Source: Clostridia bacterium
GTDB lineage: Bacteria > Bacillota > Clostridia > Lachnospirales > Lachnospiraceae
Direction: 5' to 3'
Assembly (NCBI GenBank): GCA_910574255.1
Contig: CAJTAK010000010.1
Coordinates: 1 to 64,000 of the forward strand
DNA length: 64,000 bases
Shown here: one piece after another, positions 44,403-52,902 of the stretch
Numbering within the stretch: position 1 is the stretch's first letter
How the letters are laid out: each line of letters starts with the position of its first letter
The notes under the pieces: model-generated
Told to the model about the DNA's origin: nothing
The model's input: only the letters and a program-made list of their open reading frames with translations
Databases searched by the model: none
Translations under genes and position numbers: made by a program

Positions 44403-44498
44403 GAAATGTCCCTCCTTGACTGGGGAAAAGTATATCATCGAACTAATATAACTGTCAAGCATAGATAGATATAGAATATAAGTATTCGCTATATTCGG

Positions 44499-44765
44499 GT
44501 GACAAAAACACCGGAAGGCCAGGAAGACTATGACCAGGATGATGCCGAACAGACAGGGCTGATCGGTATATTGCTGAAAGCAGGTTTTGGGCATGAGGAT
44601 GCAAAAAGATACTTAGAACTTGAAAAAGATCCGGGTATGGGAGGAGTACAGATCCGGATGCTCCGCCGGCAAAGAGATGAGCTTTTGGAGCAAATCCACA
44701 AATTGCAGAAGCTGTTGGATCAGATTGATTTCATGACCTGGAATAAGGAGCACAAAAGGCATTGA
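44499..44765 (+). pseudogene. MerR-family C-terminal fragment
   Basis: 88 codons, beginning at a GTG. The readable part (EGQEDYDQDDAEQTGLIGILLKAGFGHEDAKRYL) resembles the second half of a MerR HTH, followed by a coiled dimerisation helix (MLRRQRDELLEQIHKLQKLLDQIDFM). The first roughly 25-30 residues of the DNA-binding domain are missing and no ribosome binding site precedes it. It could be an intact small protein, but a truncated regulator is more likely. Confidence 0.5.
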
Positions 44766-45119
44766 GAGTGGGGAGTATATTCTGCATCTGTCTTGTTGTA
44801 TTTAAAATAGTATTTATCACAAAGATATCTTTATACGCAATAAATATGTACGGGGGTATGGAAACAATTCAAATGGTGAAGTATAAGCCGGAATTGTCTT
44901 CATAATCCCGATTTTTCATAAGATTTTCTATGCTCTATTTTCTTATGCGGGACAAAGGCATGTTTAGAAATGCACTGGTTTTTCTGTATGAGGCTTGCAC
45001 AAAGAGGGCTGGCAGTGTTAAACTTTACTTATTATCCGGCACGGAGATAAAGTGTTTCACCACGTTTGAGCGGGAGCCGGATATAATGGACTACGAATGA
45101 CTGGAGAGGAGAAAAGGAA
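44766..45119. other. Intergenic region before the DUF362 gene
   Basis: 354 bp with no supported gene. A TATAAT at about 45082-45087 lies 33 nt before the start codon but lacks a well-spaced -35. Nothing else is evident. Confidence 0.35.
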
Positions 45120-46250
45120 ATGGAAAAATCAAAAGTGTATTTTGCGGATTTTCGTGCCCGTAACGGGGAGGCAATGCCTCTGAAACTAAAGCGTCTGATG
45201 AAAGAGGCGGGCATCGGCAGTATTGACATGGACGGAAAGTTTGTGGCAATTAAAATGCATTTTGGAGAGCTGGGCAATATCAGCTATCTGCGGCCGAATT
45301 ATGCAAAGGCAGTGGCGGATTTGGTTAAGGAAGCGGGAGGAATTCCCTTTTTGACAGACTGCAATACCCTGTATCCGGGAAGCAGAAAGAATGCCATTGA
45401 GCATATGTACTGTGCCTGGGAAAACGGCTTTACGCCTATGACTGTGGGATGTCCGGTGATTATCGGTGACGGCTTGAAAGGAATGGATGACGTTGCGGTT
45501 CCGGTGGAGGGCGGCGTGCATGTGAAAGAAGCCAAGATCGGGCGGGCCATTATGGATGCGGATGTTTTTATCAGCCTGACCCACTTTAAAGGCCATGAGA
45601 TGGCAGGCTTTGGCGGAGCCATCAAAAATATCGGAATGGGCTGCGGCTCCCGGGCAGGGAAAAAGGAGCAGCACAGTACCGGAAAGCCCAATATTAATAA
45701 AGAGCTTTGCAGAGGCTGTAAGCGGTGCATGCGTGAGTGTGCAAATCAGGGTCTCGTATATGATGAGGCAACAAGGAAGATGCGGATTAATACGGATAAC
45801 TGTGTGGGATGCGGCCGCTGCCTGGGGGCATGCAACTTTGATGCCATTGCATTTGCGAATGATTTGGCTACCAAAGAGCTGAATGAACGGATGGCGGAGT
45901 ATGCCAAGGCTGTGGTAGACGGACGTCCCAATTTCCATGTGTCTTTGATCGTGGATGTATCCCCATACTGTGACTGCCATGGTGAAAATGATGCGCCGAT
46001 CCTGCCCAATGTAGGAATGCTGGCGGCTTTTGACCCGATTGCGCTTGATCAGGCGTGTGCGGATCTTTGCCAGCAGCAGGAGCCTTTGCCCAACAGTGTG
46101 CTGGGTGAGAATATGAGAAGGGAGGATTTCTGCGATCATCATGATCCTTTTGAGAACACTACGGTGAATGCGGAATACAAAACCTGTCTGGCTCATGGGG
46201 AACGGATTGGTCTGGGCAGCCGTGAGTATGAGCTTGTGACAATTCGATAA
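45120..46250 (+). CDS. DUF362 domain 4Fe-4S protein
   Basis: 376 residues. The N-terminal DUF362 domain (about 1-190: VKVYFADFRAR-like start, LTHFKGHEMAGFGGAIKNIGMG) is followed by two 4Fe-4S ferredoxin motifs, CRGCKRCMREC and CVGCGRCLGAC, then the rest of DUF362 with CDCHGENDAPILPNVGMLAAFDPIALDQA. This is probably an iron-sulfur electron carrier or oxidoreductase; the partner is unknown. ATG follows AGGAGAAAAGGAA. It overlaps the next gene (TAATG). Confidence 0.88.
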   Translation: MEKSKVYFADFRARNGEAMPLKLKRLMKEAGIGSIDMDGKFVAIKMHFGELGNISYLRPNYAKAVADLVKEAGGIPFLTDCNTLYPGSRKNAIEHMYCAWENGFTPMTVGCPVIIGDGLKGMDDVAVPVEGGVHVKEAKIGRAIMDADVFISLTHFKGHEMAGFGGAIKNIGMGCGSRAGKKEQHSTGKPNINKELCRGCKRCMRECANQGLVYDEATRKMRINTDNCVGCGRCLGACNFDAIAFANDLATKELNERMAEYAKAVVDGRPNFHVSLIVDVSPYCDCHGENDAPILPNVGMLAAFDPIALDQACADLCQQQEPLPNSVLGENMRREDFCDHHDPFENTTVNAEYKTCLAHGERIGLGSREYELVTIR

Positions 46251-46707
46251 TGATTATCAGAAGATATCATCCCTCTGACTGTGAAGAGATAGCAGAGCTG
46301 TTTTACCAGACGGTTCATGTGGTAAACGCAGGGGATTATACCAAAGAGCAGTTGGACGCATGGGTAGCCGGGGATGTGGATTTGGAGGAATGGAATCAGT
46401 CTTTTTTGGAGCATTTTACGGTTGTTGCGGTGGAGCAGGACAGGATTGTCGGATTTGGAGATATTGATAATTCCGGTTATCTTGACCGGCTGTATGTGCA
46501 CAGTGATTTTCAAAATCAGGGAATCGCTTCTGTCATTTGCGATGCATTAGAGAAGGCTGTTGATGGAAAGAAGCTTGTTACACATGCTTCGATTACGGCA
46601 AAGAACTTTTTGAGCACAGAGGGTACAAAGCAGTGAAAGAGCAGCAGGTTATGAGAAATGGGGTATATTTAACGAATTATCGGATGGTAAAGGAGAAAGC
46701 TGGATAA
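46250..46707 (+). pseudogene. GNAT N-acetyltransferase with a frameshift in a T-tract
   Basis: The frame from ATG 46250 reads a normal GNAT fold (IVGFGDIDNSGYLDRLYVHSDFQNQGIASVICDALE) to residue about 120, then goes out of frame and stops at 46636. One base out, the expected continuation is found: FEHRGYKAVKEQQVMRNGVY to a stop at 46707. A single T missing from the TTTTT at about 46608 explains it. Only the last 30-odd residues are altered, including the late acetyl-CoA/substrate region. It could be a sequencing error or a slippage mutation. Coupled to the DUF362 gene. Confidence 0.8.
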
Positions 46708-46738
46708 ATTGTAAAAAAGTTAATTTTGGAGGTATTTA

Positions 46739-48229
46739 ATGTTCGATTTATCTCAATTTGACAAATATAGAGAAGACAATCGGAGAGAAGTTAAGAGAGC
46801 CAAAGGCGGTTTGCCGGATTCTTTGTGGAGCACATATTCAGCATTTGCAAACTGTTATGGCGGGGTGATTATTCTTGGTGTTAAAGAGGATAAGGATGGA
46901 AGCTGGCAGACGACCGGATTGCAGGATGCGGATAAGCTGCGGAAAGATTTTTGGAATACCATCAACAATCAGCAAAAGGTAAATATAAATTTGTTATCAG
47001 ATAAAGATATACAAATATATCAAATAGAAAATAATTCTATCATGGTTATTCATGTCCCAAAGGCAAAGAGGGAACAGAAGCCCGTATATATTGGAGAGGA
47101 TATGTTCAAAGGAACATATCGGCGTAACTGGGAGGGAGATTACCACTGTACGTCCAGCGAGGTTAGGGCTATGCTTCGTGACCAAACAGAGGATACGATG
47201 GACATGAAGATTCTGGAAGATATGCAGATGGATGTATTCAATATGGAAACGGTACATGCATACCGTAATCGTCATATAGCATATCGCCGGGAACATGTTT
47301 GGGAGCAGCTGGGAGATGAAGCATATTTGGAAAGAATTGGTGCGGCCAGGGTACTCCGTATGGATAATAAGCTGCATCCAACAGCAGCAGGCTTATTGAT
47401 GTTTGGGGATGAATATAAAATACTGTATGAATATCCGGAGTACTTTCTTGATTTCAGGGAATTGCTGGATCCGACAATCAGATGGACGGATCGTTTGCAA
47501 TCCAGTTCAGGGGACTGGACAGGCAATTTGTTTGATTTCTTTTTTCGGGTCTATGGTAAGCTGGTTAAGGATGTTAAAATACCCTTTAAGCTGGAGGGTG
47601 CTGTGAGAATTGATGATACGCCTGTGCATAAAGCAATTAGAGAGGCTCTTGCCAACTGTCTTGTGAATACGGATTTCTATTTGCCAAGAGGCATCGTTAT
47701 TAAAAAAGAACAGGATGGCATTATTATGGAAAATCCAGGAAACATCCGTACCGGGAGGAGCCAGATGCTGAAAGGCGGTATTTCGGATCCAAGGAATAAG
47801 GCTCTTATGAAGATGTTCAATATGATTGGTATTGGCGAACGTGCAGGCAGCGGTGTGCCGGATATTTATTCTGTCTGGAAGAGCCAGGGATGGGTAGAGC
47901 CTCAGGTGATAGAAGAATATGCTCCGGATAGAACCATTTTGAAATTGTCCTTTGTTCCAGAAGAGCCGGAAAAAGTGACAGAAAAAAGTGGCAGAAAAAA
48001 AGTGGCAGAAAAAAGTGGCAGAAAAAAAGTGGCAGAAAAAACAAAAGAGCAGATGTTTTTGATTTTGGACAGGATGCAGCCAGGGAATGAATATAAAGTA
48101 GCAGAAGTGGCAGAATGGTTGGGTGTTGGAAGAACAAGAACCCAGACATTGTTAAAACTGTTGATTGCTGAAGGTGAAGTTTTAGCAACGGGAGCAACGA
48201 AAATGAAAAGATACATGCTCACAGAATAA
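46739..48229 (+). CDS. AlbA_2/Schlafen-type ATP-binding regulator
   Basis: 496 residues. The N-terminal AlbA_2 (SLFN) domain (about 1-135: EVKRAKGGLPDSLWSTYSAF, GGVIILGVKED) is followed by a middle helical region, then an HATPase_c_4-like region with AIREALANCLVNTDFYLPRG, IIMENPGN and GIGERAGSGVPDI. A basic repetitive linker (VAEKSGRKK units) leads to a C-terminal winged helix (VAEWLGVGRTRTQTLLKLL). The family includes putative transcriptional regulators and phage-defence proteins. The linker is encoded by a 27-nt tandem repeat containing A6 and A7 runs (about 47980-48042), prone to slippage. It begins the accessory region. Confidence 0.85.
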   Translation: MFDLSQFDKYREDNRREVKRAKGGLPDSLWSTYSAFANCYGGVIILGVKEDKDGSWQTTGLQDADKLRKDFWNTINNQQKVNINLLSDKDIQIYQIENNSIMVIHVPKAKREQKPVYIGEDMFKGTYRRNWEGDYHCTSSEVRAMLRDQTEDTMDMKILEDMQMDVFNMETVHAYRNRHIAYRREHVWEQLGDEAYLERIGAARVLRMDNKLHPTAAGLLMFGDEYKILYEYPEYFLDFRELLDPTIRWTDRLQSSSGDWTGNLFDFFFRVYGKLVKDVKIPFKLEGAVRIDDTPVHKAIREALANCLVNTDFYLPRGIVIKKEQDGIIMENPGNIRTGRSQMLKGGISDPRNKALMKMFNMIGIGERAGSGVPDIYSVWKSQGWVEPQVIEEYAPDRTILKLSFVPEEPEKVTEKSGRKKVAEKSGRKKVAEKTKEQMFLILDRMQPGNEYKVAEVAEWLGVGRTRTQTLLKLLIAEGEVLATGATKMKRYMLTE

Positions 48230-48245
48230 GAAAATATTTCATGGG

Positions 48246-48481
48246 GAGGAGAGGCGTATCTATGTATCAACTTTGGACCCCCACAATCAAAGCATAAGGG
48301 AAAAAGTCTACAGTGAAGCCGCAGAGTACGGAATTGTATGCAGAATTCGGGATTTGAAAGAGGTTGTTGATGGAGTTGATAAATTTCTGAAAAAGACAAA
48401 GGTGCGTGATCAGGGGCTGTGCAAGCGGTTTGGCCAGCCAGTCCTATGTTCCGAATTTGATACAGGAATTATTTGTCATTA
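48246..48481 (+). pseudogene. Unrecognised gene fragment
   Basis: An open frame without a start codon reads EERRIYVSTLDPHNQSIREK and RIRDLKEVVDGVDKFLKK, then low-quality sequence to a stop at 48481. The regular, charged composition suggests the tail of a real protein, but I do not recognise the family. It follows the AlbA_2 gene by 17 bp. Confidence 0.4.
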
Positions 48482-48490
48482 AAAAGAATC

Positions 48491-48600
48491 GAAGCTTCAC
48501 CCATTGATTAAATCCTGCATTTTTCATTATGAATTTGAGTTTATTCATCCTTTTGCTGATAGGAATGTAACACAGAGACACCAGAAGAAAGCGGCGTAAC
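48491..48600 (+). pseudogene. Fic-family protein fragment
   Basis: About 35 codons read KLHPLIKSCIFHYEFEFIHP followed by FADRNVTQRH. This corresponds to the helix leading into the Fic active-site loop (usual HPFADGNGRxGR), with the loop itself degraded. Only this piece of the Fic AMP-transferase fold remains. Confidence 0.75.
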
Positions 48601-48640
48601 AGCGGCAAACTGCTTTGTACATAAAATTGAATAGTGTATA

Positions 48641-48688
48641 TGCCAAAGGACATTTCATCTTTTATTTGGGTGGATGTCCTTTTTGGCA
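48641..48688. terminator. Bidirectional terminator-like hairpin
   Basis: TGCCAAAGGACAT pairs with ATGTCCTTTTTGGCA around a 20-nt A/T-rich loop. Confidence 0.55.
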
Positions 48689-48790
48689 CAAATAAAAAAT
48701 TGGAATTTTAGAATGTTTGCATGAAATTTGCGCTGTGTGGAAAACAGGTGAAAAAATATAAGTAATTTCCTTGCAGTATATTGAAAAAAA

Positions 48791-48820
48791 TGTCCCGAAT
48801 ACTATATAATATTCGGGACA
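48791..48820 (+). promoter_or_regulatory. Palindromic operator over a -10 box (AbiE promoter)
   Basis: A perfect 11-bp inverted repeat TGTCCCGAATA / TATTCGGGACA with an 8-nt centre that contributes TATAAT. It lies just upstream of the AbiEi relic and is the arrangement expected for an autoregulated toxin-antitoxin promoter. Confidence 0.7.
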
Positions 48821-48836
48821 AAAGGCGGTGAATAAA

Positions 48837-49172
48837 GTGGCAAACGGATATTCCAGGCAGATTCAAGAACGAATAGTAGTGGCAGCAGATCCACGTGCCG
48901 TTGCTAAGGCATTGGCACGAAATTATCGCTGGACGATTGCTCCATGCGGAGATACGGCTCTGAACCTGTTGGGACTTTCCTAGATGACAATTCTTGTAAT
49001 TCAGGCATTGAAAACACTGAGAAAGACAAATGTTACGTCCAAAACAGTTCAAATGATGCAATCTCGGCTGGATGAGGGAGATAAAATTGCTATGTTAAAA
49101 GAGACGGCACAGTCTACGGATTGGGTTTACGATATAATACGACAGATTGCTGGGGAGGTACAGGAGAAATGA
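48837..49172 (+). pseudogene. AbiEi-like antitoxin (DUF6088 type) relic
   Basis: A GTG start gives MANGYSRQIQERIVVAADP and RYRWTIAPCGDTALNLLGLS-like sequence, stops at TAG (48981-48983), and continues in the same frame with MTILVIQALKTLRKTNVT to a stop at 49170-49172. The usual N-terminal winged helix and a middle segment are missing, so it has at least two deletions. The last codons overlap the AbiEii start (ATGA), preserving the normal coupling. Confidence 0.8.
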
Positions 49173-49623
49173 AAAATGCCGCACGGTTATCAGACAATGA
49201 CAAGCAAATACTGTTCCGTAACACAGTGGACGAGATGGGGCTGAGTGATGCCATTGTGGAAAAGGATTTCTGGGTCTGTTTTACGCTGGATTATTTATTC
49301 CACCGTTCGCCCTGGAAAGATTCAGTCACGTTTAAGGGTGGCACCAGTTTATCCAAAGCCTACAATTTGATTAACTGATTTTCAGAAGATATTGATCTGA
49401 TTTTGGATTGGGGTGTTTTGGGTTATGAGAAAGAGATACGGATGTTCTGACGGTTGCGCCAGAGCGAACTTTTTGGGAAAAAGCCACGATTTTGCATCAT
49501 GAGTCCAACAGGCCGGAACATTTGGAAATGTCACAGCGGTATTCCAGGCATTATTACGACCTGTATCGTATGGATGCTACCTCAGCAAAAGAAGTTGCTT
49601 TTATACACCAAAGTGTCTCATAA
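49169..49623 (+). pseudogene. AbiEii nucleotidyltransferase toxin relic
   Basis: The N-terminal 70 codons include IVEKDFWVCFTLDYLF and the nucleotidyltransferase motif FKGGTSLSKAYNLI. The next codon is TGA where arginine is expected, followed in frame by FSEDIDLILDWGVLGY with the catalytic acidic pair. After an internal deletion a later part reads VAPERTFWEKATILHHESN and QRYSRHYYDLYRMD. The NTase active site is thus interrupted and the toxin is dead. Confidence 0.85.
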
Positions 49624-49657
49624 GGCACTTTTTAATCAAAAGTTGTAAAGTGGAGTT

Positions 49658-50047
49658 ATGAATAATAAAAATATAGAAATAGAAATATCAAGAATTAATG
49701 AATATTTAGAGAAATGCTTATGGATGGATTTTGAAATTTGTCAAATGAGTTTTATTAGAGTAGAGGTTGCAGGAAGAATAGATTCATCTGTAAATGAATA
49801 TGCCATATCAGTGATTTTTGAACGGCCAACTTTTATACAAGGTCCGTTATATTGGAATTTAGATTGTTCAAAAAAATTTATTGAATTAGCAAGCGTGAAA
49901 GAATTTACAGAAATCAATAAAAATTATCAAATTGAGGAAGGAAGTATTTTATTTAAAATCTATATGGATGATTTTGTGGAATCTGGAGTTTATATAGCAG
50001 CTAAAAATATAAAAAGCAAGATTTACATTGAGAATCCCTTTACATAG
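49658..50047 (+). CDS. Small A/T-rich protein, possible immunity protein
   Basis: 129 residues, acidic, with no signal peptide or TM segment. It is mostly beta-strand-like: VEVAGRIDSSVNEYAISVIFE and GPLYWNLDCSKKFIEL. Composition is markedly A/T-richer than the flanking metabolic genes, as is usual for RHS/polymorphic toxin immunity genes, and it lies just before RHS debris. I do not recognise the family. It has GGAG 5 nt before ATG. Confidence 0.6.
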   Translation: MNNKNIEIEISRINEYLEKCLWMDFEICQMSFIRVEVAGRIDSSVNEYAISVIFERPTFIQGPLYWNLDCSKKFIELASVKEFTEINKNYQIEEGSILFKIYMDDFVESGVYIAAKNIKSKIYIENPFT

Positions 50048-50181
50048 TGTTTATAGGAGCATGAAATGCACATAAGGAAGTTTTTAAAGGGATATATTTT
50101 TTAAATGCTAACCGGCAAACAGTTTCAAGGGTAAGAAGTGTAGTTGATGCTAAGTATGGAAACAGATACATTCACATAGGT

Positions 50182-50204
50182 GTTATCACTAGGCACAATG
50201 TGAT
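50182..50204. repeat. Small dyad before the RHS fragment
   Basis: TTATCAC...GTGATAA inverted repeat with an 8-nt centre; it could be a weak terminator or operator. Confidence 0.35.
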
Positions 50205-50220
50205 AAGAACGATCAGTTAA

Positions 50221-51040
50221 TTCAGGGACGGCTATAGAAACCGGACCGCTTTTGCCTATATTCCGGACGGCGTGTCGGAAAGCTACGAATACATGCCTGT
50301 CGGGCAGGTAAGCAGGGCTGTTGATGGGAAGGGTAATTCTATTCAATACCGCTACAACAGTCTCGAAAAAGTATGCGAACGCATCGAACAGTCGGGAGAT
50401 AAAGAAACTTTCCAGTATGATGAAGAAGGCAATCTGTCCCTGCATACCGACCGGGACGGAAGACAGGTCACCCGTACCTATAACGTGTTTGGAAGTCTTG
50501 TATATGAGAAGGCTGCGGATGAAAACGGGGAGGGCCTGCGGCATGAAATGAAAGAGAACGGGAAGCTTTTCAGGTTCGTGTACCATAACGGGGAGCTTCT
50601 GCATGAGAGATATGAAGGAGGGGATGAGGAAGAAAGCAGCTATCATCTGGGGTTAGGAATTGAAGCAGTCCAGAGGAATCAGAGCATCCATTATTACCAT
50701 AGGGATGAGCAGCTAAACACAGCGTTTATGACTGCTCAAAATGGGGAAATCCAAAATCATTATCGTTATGATGCATTTGGAAACCTGTTGGAAGACACAG
50801 AGAAACTACCCAACCGAATCCGTTATGCAGGCCAGCAGTATGACCAGGCGATAGAGCAGTATTACATTACTTGCGGGCAAGGTATTATACCCCGGCACTG
50901 GGAAGATTTCTGCATGAGGATGTCTACCAGGGAGACGGGCTGAACCTGTATGCATACTGTGGGAATAATCCGATAATGTATTATGATCCGAGTGGATATA
51001 AAAAATGGGAGATGATTGCCCGCCATAGGGAAAATTAGGT
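50221..51040 (+). pseudogene. RHS-repeat protein core fragment (orphan tip), frameshifted
   Basis: The frame without a start codon reads RDGYRNRTAFAYIPDG, then YD-type repeats (SIQYRYNSLEKVCERIEQSG, QYDEEGNLSLHTDRDG), and the RHS core with YRYDAFGNLLEDTEKLPNRI and YAGQQYDQAIEQYY. A 5-bp tandem duplication (ATTAC ATTAC near 50864) then shifts the frame. Two bases over, the core continues as LRARYYTPALGRF, LNLYAYCGNNPIMYYDPSGY and stops at about 51038. RHS proteins form a shell around a variable C-terminal toxin. This is only the last part of one, so an orphan tip. Confidence 0.85.
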
Positions 51041-51436
51041 GATGGCAGTGGGGATGAGGTTGGTAGTTTAGATAAGAAAGAACTTGCTCCAGGCGAATTT
51101 TTTATAGATGATTGGACAGGATATCCGGATGCGCCTAAACCAGAAGGACCGTTTAGATTGTTAGAGGGTGATGGATATAATAAAGCTAGAGATTTTGCAA
51201 ATAAAACAAATGCAGATATACATCGTAATAGACCTGATTTGAAGGGGACTCAAATTCATGAAATGCATTCAGTTAAGTTTGGTGGTAGCCCTACAGATAT
51301 AGATAATAAAATTGCATTGTCACCTACAAGGACATGGAGGCTTTCTTCTTTATATAAAGGTGCATACTGCCTGACAGCGGAGAACCAGCGCCTACGGATA
51401 TCCTCTAATGACCAGGATGAGGCCCTAAAAAAATGA
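51029..51436 (+). pseudogene. RHS toxin tip with HNH-like motif, truncated
   Basis: In a third frame after the RHS core, about 135 codons read DKKELAPGEFFIDDWTGYPD, NKARDFANKTNADIHRN and GTQIHEMHSVKFGGSPTDID. The spaced H residues with GGSPTDxxNK are typical of HNH/Endo VII-fold nuclease tips of RHS toxins. After IALSPT the sequence changes to an unrelated tail (YCLTAENQRLRISS), so the nuclease C-terminus is lost. The SMI1/KNR4-type immunity gene that follows fits this toxin class. Confidence 0.7.
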
Positions 51437-51739
51437 AGCAGGGAATCATAACAGCCCGGGTTAAGAGCAAGGTCACGTATTATGGAAGTGACACCAAGTT
51501 TATCAGAGCGGAGCATAAGCCCTATGTTGATGGCCACAAACCAACGGAAGGCAGCTTTGCGGGAAAAACAGGATTCAAAGTGGAACAAAATATTTTCAAT
51601 AAAATTTAGCATAATCATATAGTCAACCACCGAAAGGTATGGTAAACTTATACACGAACAACTCTTTTGGGTGGTTTTTATCCTTTTGTTGTGGTGACTA
51701 TAAGGATACCATAAAACATACAAAAGAGTTATTCTTTTA
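51437..51739. other. Non-coding junk with nested inverted repeats
   Basis: The first part has a short frame (ARVKSKVTYYGSDTKFIRAE) that I cannot identify and that has no start. The second part (about 51616-51740) contains a dyad TATAGTCA...TGACTATA-like with CCACC/GGTGG, and a perfect 10-bp pair AACTCTTTTG / CAAAAGAGTT spanning 51660-51730. This may be the scar of a small mobile element. Confidence 0.35.
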
Positions 51740-52156
51740 TTGAAAACTTTCAACTCTCAAGCATTAGAAGAATTATATGTAAAATCAAAAGAAAGCAAAA
51801 CCTTAGAGTGTACAGATTTTCTTGGAAATACAATTCAATGTACATTTGATTGGAATATGCCAATAGAAGTAGAAGAATTGGAAAAAATAATTTTTGAGAA
51901 AAATCTAAAACTGCCAAAAGAGTATATGGATTTTTTATTGATGGCTAATGGAGCAATTTTATATAATACAGAGGAAGACTCAGGATATCAATTACTTTCG
52001 ATTCAAGAAGCGATTCGCTTTACAGAAGAAATGAAAGAACTGGGGTATGATTTAAAGGAAGAATGGTTAATATTTATGACAAATTTATTTGATTCAGATA
52101 TGTTATTGTTCGACTTAAATAAAATAGATACAAAAAGATATATAATTGATGGATGA
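51740..52156 (+). CDS. SMI1/KNR4-family immunity protein
   Basis: 138 residues, TTG start, no clear ribosome binding site, so the true start may be lost or upstream. The SMI1/KNR4 pattern is present: EVEELEKIIFEKNLKLPKEY, FLLMANGAILYN and late DLNKIDTKRYIIDG. The normal family continues about 20 residues after RYIIDG, so the C-terminus is probably truncated. It follows the HNH-like RHS tip and presumably neutralised that toxin. The TGA stop overlaps the next start (ATGGATGA). Confidence 0.7.
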   Translation: MKTFNSQALEELYVKSKESKTLECTDFLGNTIQCTFDWNMPIEVEELEKIIFEKNLKLPKEYMDFLLMANGAILYNTEEDSGYQLLSIQEAIRFTEEMKELGYDLKEEWLIFMTNLFDSDMLLFDLNKIDTKRYIIDG

Positions 52157-52463
52157 ATATCCATTAGAGGTTTCCAAGCAAGTTTTAAAAATTTTAATCC
52201 AAAATGCATGTTTAGGACAAAATTTGGGGCCAATAGAAATCAGTCGTAGAAAAATTAAGGAAATTGATCGAACTTGGTTGAAGCAGTATTTTGTTGAGGT
52301 TGCAAGTACATGCACTAATTGTTCTGATGAATGGGAATATAGGCGCTTAGTCGAGTTGACAATACTTATAGTCCCAGAATTAAAACAAGAAATTTTTCAA
52401 TTAGGTATGCAGTCAGAAAATGAGGAGGTGAGAGAAGTAATAGAAGACTTTCAAAATTTATAA
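52149..52463 (+). CDS. Second small immunity-type protein (Imm30-like)
   Basis: 104 residues, starting at ATG 52149 inside the end of the SMI1 gene. All-helical: EVSKQVLKILIQNACLGQNL, EWEYRRLVELTILIVPELKQ and NEEVREVIEDFQNL. The SENEEVREVIEDF ending is like immunity proteins annotated Imm30, which I recall only loosely. It is coupled to the SMI1-type gene, making an immunity pair in the RHS graveyard. Confidence 0.55.
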   Translation: MDEYPLEVSKQVLKILIQNACLGQNLGPIEISRRKIKEIDRTWLKQYFVEVASTCTNCSDEWEYRRLVELTILIVPELKQEIFQLGMQSENEEVREVIEDFQNL

Positions 52464-52507
52464 GTCTGTAAAAATGCTTAAACCCGAATTATTCATGAGC
52501 AAATAAA

Positions 52508-52803
52508 ATGCTCCAAATGCCTACCAGGGAGACGGACTGGATTAAGACACCGAAGGGCTTTGAGATCCTCAGAAATTATGATGGGGACGACCGCCTTATA
52601 CAAGAACGGGTCCTGGATAAACAAAACGGGATTGACCGGAGGACCAGCCATACCTATAATACAGCAGGAAACCTTCTGTCTGTCACTGTAAAAAGAACAG
52701 AAAAGGGAGAAGAGCTTAGAAGCAGTTATCAATATGACCTGAAAGACCGCTTGACCCACAAGATTGGCCAGAACCAGGCGGTGACCTGTTATCTCTATGA
52801 TTA
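52508..52803 (+). pseudogene. Second RHS-repeat fragment
   Basis: About 98 codons with RHS YD-repeat features: GFEILRNYDGDDRLIQERVL, RTSHTYNTAGNLLSVTVK and SSYQYDLKDRLTHKIGQNQ, then a stop. Its 5' end contains TACCAGGGAGACGGACTG, nearly identical to the RHS core end at about 50925-50942, which marks a recombination junction between RHS copies. Confidence 0.8.
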
Positions 52804-52890
52804 GAGCTTGAAATTTCAGAAAGGCAAGTGCAAAGAATTAAAAGCCTCTGGTATGATTGAGCGAGCAGGTGCCGATCAATATAAGGAGAG
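52804..52890 (+). pseudogene. Winged-helix fragment
   Basis: Two overlapping frames read LELEISERQVQRIK and then KASGMIERAGADQY, which joined resemble the C-terminal winged helix of Fic or AlbA_2 proteins (ISERTVQRxLKxLxxxGxIERxG). A frameshift separates them. Confidence 0.45.
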
Positions 52891-52902
52891 AAGACGCAGA
52901 CA

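Noticed and set aside
45186..46196. A 336-codon minus-strand ORF opposite the DUF362 gene
   Set aside because: The plus frame has two 4Fe-4S motifs and DUF362 features; the reverse frame is a shadow.
48837..49623. A functional AbiE toxin-antitoxin system
   Set aside because: Both genes have internal stops and deletions affecting essential regions.
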